A stretch of DNA of 64,000 bases from Lelliottia wanjuensis (GTDB lineage Bacteria > Pseudomonadota > Gammaproteobacteria > Enterobacterales > Enterobacteriaceae). The stretch spans positions 117,165 to 181,164 of the forward strand of contig NZ_JASSOT010000078.1 in assembly GCF_030238365.1 (NCBI RefSeq). Direction: 5' to 3'. Numbering within the stretch: the stretch's first letter is position 1; every line of letters begins with the position of its first letter. The translations under genes were made by a program, and so were the position numbers. The notes beneath the pieces were generated by a model. That model was given only the letters and a program-made list of their open reading frames with translations, was not told the DNA's origin and did not search any database. Positions 23,582 to 33,017 of this stretch are shown here, in pieces.

Positions 23582-24328
23582 ATGGAACAAGCGCATACCC
23601 GGTTAATTGCTCAACTGAATGAACGGATCGCGGCGGGGGATAACACCCCGCTGTACCTCAGGTTTGCTGAGACGGTCAAAAACGCCGTGCGCAGCGGAAT
23701 ACTGGAGCATGGCAATATTTTGCCGGGTGAGCGCGATCTGAGCCAGTTGACCGGGGTGTCACGCATCACCGTGCGCAAGGCGATGCAGGCGCTGGAGGAA
23801 GAGGGCGTGGTGACGCGCGCGCGCGGATACGGCACGCAAATCAACAACATCTTTGAATATTCGCTCAAGGAAGCGCGAGGGTTTTCCCAGCAGGTGGTTT
23901 TACGCGGCAAAAAGCCCAATACCCTGTGGGTGAATAAGCGGATTGTGCCGTGCCCGGACGAGGTGGCGGCGGAGCTTGCCATCGCGCCGCAAAGCGATGT
24001 GTTTATGCTCAAGCGCATTCGCTACGTGGATGACGACGCCGTGTCGATTGAAGAGTCCTGGGTGCCGGTCGGACTGATTCAGGATCCCGACGCTATCGGC
24101 ATCTCCCTGTATGACTATTTCCGCAGTCAGAATATCTTCCCGCAGCGCACCCGCTCGCGCGTCAGCGCCCGGATGCCGGACAGCGAATTCCAGTTACACA
24201 TCAAAATGGACGAAAAAATACCGGTGCTGGTGATCAAGCAAGTTGCGCTTGACCAGCAACACCGGCCGATTGAGTACAGCATTAGCTACTGTCGCAGTGA
24301 TTTATACGTCTTTGTGTGCGAGGAGTAA
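23582..24328 (+). CDS. yegW: YegW, GntR/HutC-family transcriptional regulator
   Basis: 248-aa regulator, same length and nearly the same sequence as E. coli YegW. N-terminal winged helix: FAETVKNAVRSGILEHGNILPGERDLSQLTGVSRITVRKAMQALEEEGVV. C-terminal UTRA ligand-binding domain from about residue 95 (EYSLKEARGFSQQVVLRG to YVFVCEE). It starts 49 nt after thiD but is convergent with yegV, whose stop overlaps its last codons. The location suggests control of the yegTUV operon; the effector is unknown. Confidence 0.95.
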   Translation: MEQAHTRLIAQLNERIAAGDNTPLYLRFAETVKNAVRSGILEHGNILPGERDLSQLTGVSRITVRKAMQALEEEGVVTRARGYGTQINNIFEYSLKEARGFSQQVVLRGKKPNTLWVNKRIVPCPDEVAAELAIAPQSDVFMLKRIRYVDDDAVSIEESWVPVGLIQDPDAIGISLYDYFRSQNIFPQRTRSRVSARMPDSEFQLHIKMDEKIPVLVIKQVALDQQHRPIEYSISYCRSDLYVFVCEE

Positions 24329-25258
24329 TTCCTCGCGCGTCGGCGCACAGTCGCCGCCGCGATGGCTGACCACCCACGCCGCCACCGCATTGCCCAGCAA
24401 TACCGCATCCGGCAGCGCCCATCCTGCTGCCAGCCCGGCCAGCGTGCCACCGGCGTGGCTGTCGCCCGCGCCAATGGTATCCACCACCGTGGCGGCAAAC
24501 GCCGGAACATGCCCGGCGCTGTCGCCGTCGTAATACCAGGCTCCGTCTTTGTCGTGCCGCACAATCAGCGGGCAGGCGTAATGCGCTTGCCACGCCTTGC
24601 CGAGTGCTTCCACGTTAACGCCCAGACGCTCCGCCGCAATCACCGCTTCCTGACGATTAAGCGACACAATGGGTTTGCAGGCCATGATCCGCGCCATCAG
24701 CGCATCAGGGATATCCGCGATGCGCGGCCCGAAATCGATAAACGCCGTCACGTCCGTTAGCCCTTCCAGCCAGCGTGTCAGCAGTTCACCGCAGGGTGAG
24801 GTGAGCTGGTAGCCCGAGAGCGAGACCAGGCTGTGCGCCGGAATCTCCAGCCCGTCCAGCCAGCTCTGCTGCCACTGATTTTCCACGCCGCTGAACGACA
24901 TAAAAGTGCGCTCACCGTCCGGCTCGACCAGCGCCAGGCACCAGCCGTTATCGCCGCTTTCGGCTTCAACCGCGCTGTGCAGATCCTGTTTCGCCATCGC
25001 GTTGCGAATAATATCCGCCCACACGCCGTGGCCGACCGGCAGCGCGTTTTGCGCCGCGATGCCGAGGCGTTTCAGGGCGATGGCGATATTCAGCGCGCAG
25101 CCGCCGATGTTCACGCCCTGCTGTTTTAATTCAATGTCACACCCGCGCCAGGGCAGGGCGTAGGCATCGGCGATCACGTCGATCACCGCCGCGCCCAGCA
25201 CCGTTACCGGACGCCGGGCGGTCAGCGTCTCAAGTTTGCGAGACAGGTCTGTACTCAT
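24302..25258 (-). CDS. yegV: YegV, PfkB-family sugar/nucleoside kinase
   Basis: 318-aa ribokinase-type kinase, substrate not established. PfkB motifs: N-terminal GGCALNIAIALKRLGI, and the C-terminal signature DTIGAGDSHAGGTLAGL with the catalytic Asp in GAGD. ATG 25258 overlaps the yegU stop (ATGA); the longer frame to 25441 reads into yegU. The 3' end overlaps the yegW 3' end by 27 nt (convergent). With YegT (transport) and YegU (ADP-ribosyl-bond hydrolysis) it would phosphorylate a nucleoside or sugar released from a nucleoside-like compound. Confidence 0.94.
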   Translation of the reverse strand: MSTDLSRKLETLTARRPVTVLGAAVIDVIADAYALPWRGCDIELKQQGVNIGGCALNIAIALKRLGIAAQNALPVGHGVWADIIRNAMAKQDLHSAVEAESGDNGWCLALVEPDGERTFMSFSGVENQWQQSWLDGLEIPAHSLVSLSGYQLTSPCGELLTRWLEGLTDVTAFIDFGPRIADIPDALMARIMACKPIVSLNRQEAVIAAERLGVNVEALGKAWQAHYACPLIVRHDKDGAWYYDGDSAGHVPAFAATVVDTIGAGDSHAGGTLAGLAAGWALPDAVLLGNAVAAWVVSHRGGDCAPTREELLLAHKDV

Positions 25259-26259
25259 GCGCCCTCTCTTTGTTCCCGATAGTTCAGCAGGTGATCGCAG
25301 TAGTAGTTGAAATCGAGCTGATTCACTGCGTCCAGTTCCGCTTTCAGGGCCGGATCGATCGCCTGCACGCCGTGCAGCGCGCCGCAAATGGCGGTCGCCA
25401 TCGCGCCGATGGTGTCCGTGTCCCCGCCGAGGTTGGCGCATAAAATCGCGCAGCGGTTCGGGTCGGTCCCGGCCAGTTCGACCATCGCAATCGCCGCCGG
25501 AACGGATTCAATGGTGCTGGTCCCCGCGCCGACGAGCTGGTAAATCTGCTCGCTGGCGGAATCAATGCCGTTGGCCTCGCGCACGGTTTTGAGGGCCAGC
25601 TCCAGACGCGCGGCAAGCGAGGCGCTGAAGGTGGTGGTTTTAGACTCCTGGGCATAACGCGCGATGCCGGGCAGGGCGTCGACGATGTTCTGCCAGCTTT
25701 CACCGTCGATGGCGCGAGAGATGGCCCAGGCGATCACCACCGCCCCGGCAATCGCCAGATCCGATTTGTGCGTCGGACTGGAGGCCAGCGCCACCTGCTC
25801 GACAAAATGCTCAAGGCGAGTGGCCGGGAGCAGGCAGCCCAGCGGCGAGGCGCGCATTGCTGCCCCGTTGGTGACGCCGTTGTTTTCCAGCTCGCTCACC
25901 GGTTTCCCGGCGCGAATGGCGTTCAGGGCAATCTTCGACGTCGGGCCGAGCACGTTTTTGTTAAAGGCATCAAACTCTTCGGCCCACAGCAGGATATGCC
26001 TGCCGATGGCGTCGGGATCAATCTGCCCGTCGCACTCGATAATCGCATCCGCCAGGCTCAGGGCCATGGAGGTATCATCCGTAAACTCCGCGCGGCCAAA
26101 ATAGCAGGCGGCGTTATTCTCTGCCGGACCCGGTAAAAAGCGGTCGATCCAGCCAAAGTGGGCTTTCACGCGGCTTCTGGGCCACAGCTCAGACGGCATG
26201 CCCATCGCATCCCCCAACGTCTGCCCGTACAGGGCGCCGAGAATACGTTCTGCTTTCAT
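25255..26259 (-). CDS. yegU: YegU, ADP-ribosylglycohydrolase-family protein
   Basis: 334 aa, the K-12 length. The ADP-ribosylglycohydrolase (DraG/ARH) fold shows in GALYGQTLGDAMGMPSELW (N-terminal), the metal-binding FTDDTSMALSLADAI, NGAAMRASPLGCL and the C-terminal NLGGDTDTIGAMATAICGALHG with the second acidic metal ligands. The key acidic residues appear intact, so hydrolase activity is likely; the substrate is unknown. Both ends overlap its neighbours by 4 nt in the yegTUV operon. Confidence 0.94.
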   Translation of the reverse strand: MKAERILGALYGQTLGDAMGMPSELWPRSRVKAHFGWIDRFLPGPAENNAACYFGRAEFTDDTSMALSLADAIIECDGQIDPDAIGRHILLWAEEFDAFNKNVLGPTSKIALNAIRAGKPVSELENNGVTNGAAMRASPLGCLLPATRLEHFVEQVALASSPTHKSDLAIAGAVVIAWAISRAIDGESWQNIVDALPGIARYAQESKTTTFSASLAARLELALKTVREANGIDSASEQIYQLVGAGTSTIESVPAAIAMVELAGTDPNRCAILCANLGGDTDTIGAMATAICGALHGVQAIDPALKAELDAVNQLDFNYYCDHLLNYREQREGA

Positions 26260-27533
26260 TTCACTTCCCCTCGTGTCAGCGCGGTATCGGCATCATCCAC
26301 CTCAATGGCGGTGATCTCTTTATCCGATTCGCGGAAAAACAGCATAAACAGCACGGCGATGACGGCGATCATGATGCCGCCGAACGCCCACATTCCGGCC
26401 CAGTTGAAGGTCAACCCGTTCACAGGCTCTTTATAGGCAAACATTTTTTCCATCATCACGCCGCCCAGGCGGTAGCCCAGCAGACTGCCGAAGCCCTGGC
26501 AGCACAGCGTAATCAGCCCCTGCGCTGCGGTACGCATGTGCGCGGGCGCTTTTTTGTCCACGTAGATATAGGCAGTGACGTAGTAGAAGTCGTAGCTCAC
26601 GCCGTGGAGCAAAATGCCGAGGAACAGCAGGGCGTAAGTGAAGTACTGGTCCGCGCCGCCGAAGACGAAGAAGCCGTAGCGGATGGCGGCGGTGATCAGG
26701 CCCAGCAGCAGGACCTTTTTAATACCAAAGCGCTTAGTGAAGAACGGCAGCGCCAGCATAAAGAAGATTTCAGAGAACTGGCCGAGGGTCATCCAGCCGG
26801 TGGCGTTTTTCATCCCGACTTCCGTCAGATAACCGTTGGCAAAGATGTAGTAGAACGCCAGCGGCATCGCGAACAGGAACGAGCAGAAGAAGAACACGAG
26901 GAAGTTTTTATCGCGCAGCAAAATCAGCGCATCCAGCCCCAGCATCACTTTGATATCCAGCTTGCCGGTACTCTTCGGCGGGGTGTTCGGCAGGAACAGA
27001 GCGAAGACGCCCAGCAGCAGGGAGCTGCCCGCTGTCATCAGCAGAGGAATATTGGTGTCAGAAATATCGCTGTAGCCGAGCATTTGCGGCAGGAATCCGC
27101 AGGCCAGGCCGGAGGCAATCCAGCCGATGGTGCCCATCACGCGGATGCGCGGGAAATCGGCCTCGACGTCGTCGACGTTAGCAAAAGCAATGCTGTTGGT
27201 CAGGGCAATCGTCGGCATATAGGTCAGGGAGTAGAGGAGTAGCAGCGGGAAGAAGGCGCTGAACTCGGTCTGCTGGGCGGCGAAGTACATCAGAATCGCT
27301 CCGGCAAACATCAGCACCGCCAGCACTTTTTGCGCGGCAAAGAAACGGTCTGTCAGGGAGCCGACGAGGATCGGCGAGAGGATCGCAGCGATAGCCGTAC
27401 AGGCGTAAGACCAGCCAATTTCCCCGGCGGTAAAGCCGCTTTTACTCAGCCACAGCCACAGCGGCACGAACCACGCGCCCCAGATAAACCATTCAACAAA
27501 CATCATGAATGACAGTTGGACTTTCGTTTTCAT
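26256..27533 (-). CDS. yegT: YegT, nucleoside:H+ symporter-family MFS transporter
   Basis: 425-aa inner-membrane transporter with about 12 hydrophobic spans, collinear with E. coli YegT and related to NupG/XapB. It begins MKTKVQLSFMMFVEWFIWGAWFVPLWLWLSK, typical of the NHS family. First gene of the yegTUV operon, divergent from fbaB, with the intergenic region 27534-27785 carrying both promoters. The transported nucleoside is not established. Confidence 0.94.
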   Translation of the reverse strand: MKTKVQLSFMMFVEWFIWGAWFVPLWLWLSKSGFTAGEIGWSYACTAIAAILSPILVGSLTDRFFAAQKVLAVLMFAGAILMYFAAQQTEFSAFFPLLLLYSLTYMPTIALTNSIAFANVDDVEADFPRIRVMGTIGWIASGLACGFLPQMLGYSDISDTNIPLLMTAGSSLLLGVFALFLPNTPPKSTGKLDIKVMLGLDALILLRDKNFLVFFFCSFLFAMPLAFYYIFANGYLTEVGMKNATGWMTLGQFSEIFFMLALPFFTKRFGIKKVLLLGLITAAIRYGFFVFGGADQYFTYALLFLGILLHGVSYDFYYVTAYIYVDKKAPAHMRTAAQGLITLCCQGFGSLLGYRLGGVMMEKMFAYKEPVNGLTFNWAGMWAFGGIMIAVIAVLFMLFFRESDKEITAIEVDDADTALTRGEVK

Positions 27534-27785
27534 TGTTTAATCCTGCATGTCAGAGAGGGTACGCCTTTAACATACCACTCAATAATACCTTTCAAATACC
27601 TTTGTCGCGATTGTTTGATCGATGTAACAGTTTTGTTGTACACGAAACGAGCCAGCAGATTGTGCTGAAAAACCTGGCGCCGGCTGGAAATTAAGCTAAG
27701 TCGGGTCCAGGCTTAGTCTGCTCACAAATTTGTGGGTATGGATATCACGCTCCGACATGATGTCGGAACTTACGGGAGCATCGCT

Positions 27786-28838
27786 ATGACTGATATTGCG
27801 CAGCTGCTTGGCAAAGACGCCGACAGCCTTTTACAGCATCGTTGTATGACTATTCCAGCCGATCAGCTCTACCTGCCGGGCCACGACTATGTTGATCGGG
27901 TGATGATGGATAACAATCGCCCGCCTGCGGTGCTGCGAAACATGCAGACGCTGTACAACACCGGACGCCTCGCCGGAACGGGCTATCTGTCCATTCTGCC
28001 CGTTGACCAGGGCGTCGAGCACTCCGCGGGGGCGTCATTTGCCGCCAACCCGCTCTACTTTGATCCGAAGAATATCGTGGAGCTGGCGATCGAAGCCGGC
28101 TGTAACTGCGTGGCGTCCACTTACGGCGTGCTGGCCTCGGTGTCGCGCCGCTACGCGCACCGCATTCCGTTCCTCGTCAAGCTGAACCACAACGAAACCC
28201 TGAGCTACCCGACCGAATACGATCAGACGCTGTACGCCAGCGTTGAGCAGGCGTTCAATCTGGGCGCGGTGGCGGTGGGGGCGACGATCTACTTCGGCTC
28301 CGAGCAGTCCCGTCGTCAGATTGAAGAGATTTCAGCGGCGTTCGAACGTGCGCACGAGCTGGGTATGGTGACGGTGCTGTGGGCCTATCTTCGCAACAAC
28401 GCGTTCAAGAAAGATGGCGTGGATTACCACGTTTCGGCGGATCTCACCGGCCAGGCGAACCATCTGGCGGCGACCATCGGCGCGGATATCGTGAAGCAGA
28501 AAATGGCTGAGAATAACGGCGGCTACAAGGCGGTGAACTTCGGTTACACCGATGACCGCGTCTACAGCAAGCTGACCAGCGATAACCCGATCGACCTGGT
28601 GCGCTACCAGCTCGCCAACTGCTACATGGGCCGCGCGGGGCTGATTAACTCCGGCGGCGCGGCTGGCGGTGAAACGGATCTGACCGACGCGGTGCGTACG
28701 GCGGTGATCAACAAACGCGCAGGCGGTATGGGGCTGATCCTCGGTCGTAAGGCGTTTAAAAAATCGATGGCCGAGGGGGTTAAGCTGATTAACGCGGTGC
28801 AGGATGTGTATTTGGATACGAAGGTGAGTATCGCGTAG
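27786..28838 (+). CDS. fbaB: Fructose-bisphosphate aldolase class I FbaB
   Basis: Schiff-base (DhnA-type) class I aldolase of 350 aa, cleaving or forming fructose 1,6-bisphosphate; in E. coli it is made mainly during growth on C3 compounds. Visible: ILPVDQGVEHSAGASFAANPLYFDP, PFLVKLNHNETLSYP and VLWAYLRNNAFKKDG (lysine-rich catalytic region), ADIVKQKMAENNGG (Schiff-base Lys region) and the phosphate loop LILGRKAFKK. Start at ATG 27786 gives the K-12 length; the 18-codon extension from 27732 is rejected. Confidence 0.97.
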   Translation: MTDIAQLLGKDADSLLQHRCMTIPADQLYLPGHDYVDRVMMDNNRPPAVLRNMQTLYNTGRLAGTGYLSILPVDQGVEHSAGASFAANPLYFDPKNIVELAIEAGCNCVASTYGVLASVSRRYAHRIPFLVKLNHNETLSYPTEYDQTLYASVEQAFNLGAVAVGATIYFGSEQSRRQIEEISAAFERAHELGMVTVLWAYLRNNAFKKDGVDYHVSADLTGQANHLAATIGADIVKQKMAENNGGYKAVNFGYTDDRVYSKLTSDNPIDLVRYQLANCYMGRAGLINSGGAAGGETDLTDAVRTAVINKRAGGMGLILGRKAFKKSMAEGVKLINAVQDVYLDTKVSIA

Positions 28839-28845
28839 TTTGTTG

Positions 28846-28928
28846 CCCTCACCCTAACCCTCTCCCACAGGGAGAGGGGACTATCCGGTTTTCTCCCTCT
28901 CCCTTGGGGAGAGGGCCGGGGTGAGGGG
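28846..28928. repeat. Inverted pair of CCCTCACCC-CTCTCCC repeat units
   Basis: One unit CCCTCACCCTAACCCTCTCCC with its own hairpin CTCTCCCacaGGGAGAG, and a second unit in inverted orientation ending GGCCGGGGTGAGGG, separated by ACTATCCGG. A single unit of the same type occurs at 54440-54473. A dispersed enterobacterial intergenic repeat, which also acts as a strong hairpin after fbaB. Confidence 0.8.
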
Positions 28929-29014
28929 CCCAGACCGCACTCCCACTTAAACCCGAAACCCTTTTTCATTTCATTCAAACACCCATCCCGATCGACTTCA
29001 CACTTCCCCTCTCT

Positions 29015-29034
29015 TTTGTGAAAAGTGTCACTCC
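29015..29034. promoter_or_regulatory. CRP-binding site upstream of the enolase-Dpp operon
   Basis: TGTGA-AAAGTG-TCACT (29017-29032) matches the CRP consensus TGTGA-N6-TCACA except for the last base, with T-rich flank on the left. It is about 147 nt before the first gene, in the only intergenic gap of the operon, and fits catabolite control of a nutrient-uptake operon. Confidence 0.65.
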
Positions 29035-29178
29035 TCGCCGTGCATATGCCCAATAAATGACCGATGCTTAGCGGAATTTGTCTAAGGCAGCGGACGAATT
29101 TTGCGCTTAAAGTTACTTTCGAAACAGCTTTTCAAATTACGAAGTCGCTCTGAACCTCTGTTGTGTTAAGGACTGATA

Positions 29179-30333
29179 ATGAAAATTGAATCTGTAAACG
29201 TCACCGTCTTCCAGTATCCGACGCGACGGGTCTCCGACAGCGCCGGGCATTCGCATCCTGGCCTCGAAAGCCTGGCCAAAATGGCGATGCTCTCGATCAC
29301 GGCAGACGACGGCACCAAAGGGTATGCCTTTGCGCCGCCGGAAGTGGTGCGTCCCTTTGTGGTCAATACCTTCTTTCGCAAAGTGCTGGTCGGCCAGGAT
29401 GCGTTCAACCGCGAAAAAATCTGGCAGGAGCTGGCGCACTGGCAGCGCGGCAGCGCGCACCAGCTGACGGAGCGCGCCCTCGGGTTCATCGAGCAGGCGC
29501 TGTGGGATCTGATTGGCCGAAAACTGAATATGCCGGTGTGGAAACTGCTCGGCGGTTATCGCGATAAAGTGCCGGCCTACGGCAGCACCATGTGCGGGGA
29601 CGATCTGCCGGGTGGCCTGTCGACGCCGGACGAGTACGCGAGCTTTGCCGAAACCCTGGTGGCGCGCGGATACAAAGCGATAAAACTGCACACCTGGATG
29701 CCACCCGTCTCGTTTGCGCCAAACCCGAAAATGGACGTCAAAGCCTGCGCCGCCGTGCGGGAAGCGGTCGGGCCGGATATCGATCTGATGATCGACGGCT
29801 ATCACTGGTACAGCCGTACCGAAGCGCTGTACATCGGCAAAGAGCTGGAAAAACTCAACTTCGCGTGGTTCGAAGAGCCAATGGAAGAGGAGAGCATGGC
29901 CTCCTACGCCTGGCTTGCGGAAAACCTGTCGATCCCGATTATCGGCCCGGAAAGTCTGGGCGGAAAACATCACAGCCGCGCCGACTGGGTAAAAGCCGGG
30001 GCGTGCGACATTCTGCGTGCAGGGGCTAACGGCGTAGGCGGGATTTCGCCGACGCTGAAAGTGGCGAACCTCGCGGAATCCTTCGGCATGGATTGCGAAG
30101 TGCACGGCAACGGCGCGGCGAGCCTCGCGGTGATCGGCGCGATTAAGAACTGCCGCTGGTATGAGCGCGGCCTGCTGCACCCGTTCCTCGATTACGACCA
30201 ACCGGCGGCGTATCTCCACAGCCTGGTCGACCCGATGGATGAACACGGCATGGTCAGCCTGCCGAATCGCCCGGGGCTCGGCGAAGACATCAATTTTGCG
30301 TATATCGAAGCCAATACAGTCAGCCACGACTGA
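29179..30333 (+). CDS. Enolase-superfamily (mandelate racemase/muconate lactonizing) enzyme
   Basis: 384-aa enzyme of the MR/MLE group, which abstracts a proton alpha to a carboxylate. Metal ligands: D206 (LMIDGY), E232 (AWFEEP) and E258 (IIGPES). Acid/base residues: K169 in the strand-2 motif KLH (K-x-H in place of the common K-x-K), and a His-Asp dyad made by D277 (CDILR) and H309 (VHGNG). This suggests a dehydratase or racemase on a sugar acid or amino acid derivative; I cannot name the substrate. First gene of an operon with a Dpp-type importer 33 nt downstream, so the substrate is likely imported by that system. The Shine-Dalgarno is TAAGGA before ATG. Confidence 0.88.
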   Translation: MKIESVNVTVFQYPTRRVSDSAGHSHPGLESLAKMAMLSITADDGTKGYAFAPPEVVRPFVVNTFFRKVLVGQDAFNREKIWQELAHWQRGSAHQLTERALGFIEQALWDLIGRKLNMPVWKLLGGYRDKVPAYGSTMCGDDLPGGLSTPDEYASFAETLVARGYKAIKLHTWMPPVSFAPNPKMDVKACAAVREAVGPDIDLMIDGYHWYSRTEALYIGKELEKLNFAWFEEPMEEESMASYAWLAENLSIPIIGPESLGGKHHSRADWVKAGACDILRAGANGVGGISPTLKVANLAESFGMDCEVHGNGAASLAVIGAIKNCRWYERGLLHPFLDYDQPAAYLHSLVDPMDEHGMVSLPNRPGLGEDINFAYIEANTVSHD

Positions 30334-30366
30334 CACATAAAAACGTACCCTACAGGCGATATATAC

Positions 30367-31983
30367 ATGAAACAAACTCCTCTGTGCAGAGCGTGTTTAC
30401 TCGCGCTCTCGCTGATGATGGGGAGCGGCGCGGTGTACGCCAAAACACCGCCCGACCAGCTCATCATCGGTATGAACATGAACAACCTGCTGACCCTCGA
30501 CCCGGCGGCGATGACCGGCAACGAAGTGGTCGGCATCGTGGTGAATCTCTACGATTCGCTGGTGGAACTCGACCCGAACGAACTGACCAACGTCCGGCCC
30601 GCGCTGGCGAAATCCTGGGAGATCGCGCCGGACGGCAAAACCCTGACTTTCCATCTGCGCGATAACGTCAAATTCCACTCCGGTAATCCGCTCACCGCGC
30701 AGGATGTGGTCTGGTCGATGCGCCGCCTGCTGCATCTCAATCTGGCGCAGGCGTCGGTGTGGAAATCCTACGGCTTTTCGAAGAAAAACATCGACCAGCA
30801 AATCAGCGCGTCCGACGACTACACCGTGCAGATCGTGCTGCCCAAACCGAACGATCCGCAGCTGGTGATTTACTCCCTCGGGGCGCTCGGCAATCTGGGC
30901 GTGCTCGACAGCAAAACGGTGCAATCTCATGAAGTGAACAACGACTGGGGCAACCGCTGGCTGACCACCAACGAAGCCGGTTCTGGCCCCTTTATGCTCG
31001 ACACCTGGCAGGCGAAAGATGTGCTGCGTATGCAGCGCAATCCGCACTACTGGCGGGAAGAGCCAAAAATGAGCCGCGTCGTGCTGCGCCATTTTCAGGA
31101 GTCGCAAACCCTGCGCCTGATGATTGAGAAAGGCGACCTGGATATTGCCAGCAACATGGCGGTGTCCGACATCAACGCCCTGCGCAAAGACCCTCAGCTC
31201 ACGGTCGAAGCCGTGCAGAAGGGGACCGTTTATTACGTGGCGATGAGCATGAAAGAGGCGCACTTCGCTAACCCTAAGGTGCGCGAAGCGGTGCGCTATC
31301 TGATTGATTATCAGGGCATCAACAAAGCGCTGATGCCGGGCTACGGTGTACTGCATCAGCGGCCGATCAAAGCCGGGATGCCGTCGACGCTGCCGGACCC
31401 AGGCTATCGGCTGGATATTCCGCGCGCCAAAAAGCTGCTGAAAGAGGCCGGTTATCCGGAAGGTTTCGATACCACTCTGCGCGTGCTGGCGGATCAGCCG
31501 TTCCTTAATATCGCCATCGCCGTGCAGTCCACGCTGATGCAGGCGGGGATCAACGCCAAAATCATCACTGGCACCGGGAACCAGATTTACGGCGCGATGC
31601 GCGAGCGTAAGTTCGACATGCTGGTCGGCCGCGGCGGGAGCGGCGTCGAGCCGCATCCGCACTCCAGCCTGCGCGCTCTGGTCTATAACCCGGACAACAG
31701 CGACGAGGCGCGGCTCACCAACTTCCAGGGCTGGCGCACCAGTTTCTACGATAAGCCTCTCAACGAGATGATCGACAAAGCGCTGCTGGAACGCGATCCG
31801 CAAAAGCAGGTGGCGGATTATCAGCAGATCCAGGTGCGCTACGACGAACTGATCCCGGCGATGATTCCCCTGTCGCAAATGGTCGATTCCGTCGTGGTGC
31901 GCAATGAAGTCAAAAACTTCCAGTCGCACCCGTCGGCCACCACGTTCCTGCGGGAAGTCTATAAAACTGGAGGTGAACAATGA
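30367..31983 (+). CDS. ABC importer substrate-binding protein, DppA/OppA family (SBP_bac_5)
   Basis: Periplasmic solute-binding protein of 538 aa. The signal peptide is MKQTPLCRACLLALSLMMGSGAVYA. The family 5 pattern follows: LIIGMNMNNLLTLDPAAMTGNEVVGIVVNLYDSLVEL, LAKSWEIAPDGKTLTFHLRDNVKFHSG, and later VREAVRYLIDYQGINKALMPGYG. Such proteins bind peptides, opines, nickel or glycosides; the link to an MR/MLE enzyme points to a non-peptide or modified ligand. The stop overlaps the next start by ATGA. Confidence 0.93.
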   Translation: MKQTPLCRACLLALSLMMGSGAVYAKTPPDQLIIGMNMNNLLTLDPAAMTGNEVVGIVVNLYDSLVELDPNELTNVRPALAKSWEIAPDGKTLTFHLRDNVKFHSGNPLTAQDVVWSMRRLLHLNLAQASVWKSYGFSKKNIDQQISASDDYTVQIVLPKPNDPQLVIYSLGALGNLGVLDSKTVQSHEVNNDWGNRWLTTNEAGSGPFMLDTWQAKDVLRMQRNPHYWREEPKMSRVVLRHFQESQTLRLMIEKGDLDIASNMAVSDINALRKDPQLTVEAVQKGTVYYVAMSMKEAHFANPKVREAVRYLIDYQGINKALMPGYGVLHQRPIKAGMPSTLPDPGYRLDIPRAKKLLKEAGYPEGFDTTLRVLADQPFLNIAIAVQSTLMQAGINAKIITGTGNQIYGAMRERKFDMLVGRGGSGVEPHPHSSLRALVYNPDNSDEARLTNFQGWRTSFYDKPLNEMIDKALLERDPQKQVADYQQIQVRYDELIPAMIPLSQMVDSVVVRNEVKNFQSHPSATTFLREVYKTGGEQ

Positions 31984-33017
31984 GCGTGGCGATCCTCTCT
32001 CCCGGCTCCCGCACCCGCCGTTTCTCGAAGCGGCTGACCCAGGTGCTGGTGACGCTGTTTGGCCTGCTGCTGCTGACCTTTTTCATCGGGCGCGTGATGC
32101 CGGTCGATCCGGTGCTGGCGATTGTCGGCCCGGACGCCGACCACAGCACCTATCAGCAGGTCTATCACCAGCTGGGTTTCGATCAGTCGTTGCTGACGCA
32201 GTTCGGCATTTACCTGAACAACCTCCTGCACGGCGATCTCGGTAACGCGCTGCTGACGGGCAAACCGGTCATGGACGATATTCTGCGCGTCTTCCCGGCG
32301 ACGCTGGAGCTGGCGACGATGGCGATTATCGTCGGCGCAGGCCTGGGCATTCCGCTGGGCGTGCTGGCGGCGGCGCGTCGCAACAGCCTGTCGGATTACG
32401 TGGTGCGCATTATCAGTCTGGCGGGGTATTCCACGCCGATCTTCTGGGTCGGGATGATGGGGCTGCTGCTGTTCTACGCCTGGCTCGGTTGGGTGGGCGG
32501 GGCGGGAAGGCTCGATTTAGGGCTGGACGGGATCGTACCGCGCCGGACCGGGCTGATGACCGTCGATGCCCTGCTGGCGGGAAACAGCGCCGTGTTCTGG
32601 AATGCCATTAACCATCTGGTGTTGCCCGCGTCGTTGCTCGGCTTCCACTCGCTGGCCTACATCAGCCGTATGACGCGCAGCTTCATGCTGGCGCAACTCT
32701 CGCAGGAGTTCATCATCACTGCGCGGGTGAAGGGCTTAACCGAGCGGCAGGTTGTCTGGAATCACGCGTTTCGCAACATTCTGGTGCAACTCCTGACGGT
32801 AGTGGCGCTGGCCTACGGCTCGCTACTGGAGGGGGCGGTGCTGATTGAAACCGTCTTCTCCTGGCCAGGCTTTGGCTCGTATCTCACGGGCAGCCTGCTG
32901 CTCGGCGACATGAATGCGGTGATGGGCTGCGTGCTGCTGGTGGGGATTATCTTTGTGATGCTCAACCTGCTCTCCGACATGCTGTATCAACTCTTTGACC
33001 CGAGGACGAAATCATGA
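31980..33017 (+). CDS. ABC importer permease, DppB/OppB type
   Basis: 345-aa inner-membrane permease with an N-terminal span (VLVTLFGLLLLTFFIGRVMPVDPVL), the BPD_transp_1 domain from about residue 100, and the EAA-type cytoplasmic loop in EFIITARVKGLTERQVVWNHAFRN, which couples to the ATPases. The two proteins DppB-like and DppC-like form the heterodimeric pore. It overlaps both neighbours by 4 nt. Confidence 0.95.
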   Translation: MSVAILSPGSRTRRFSKRLTQVLVTLFGLLLLTFFIGRVMPVDPVLAIVGPDADHSTYQQVYHQLGFDQSLLTQFGIYLNNLLHGDLGNALLTGKPVMDDILRVFPATLELATMAIIVGAGLGIPLGVLAAARRNSLSDYVVRIISLAGYSTPIFWVGMMGLLLFYAWLGWVGGAGRLDLGLDGIVPRRTGLMTVDALLAGNSAVFWNAINHLVLPASLLGFHSLAYISRMTRSFMLAQLSQEFIITARVKGLTERQVVWNHAFRNILVQLLTVVALAYGSLLEGAVLIETVFSWPGFGSYLTGSLLLGDMNAVMGCVLLVGIIFVMLNLLSDMLYQLFDPRTKS

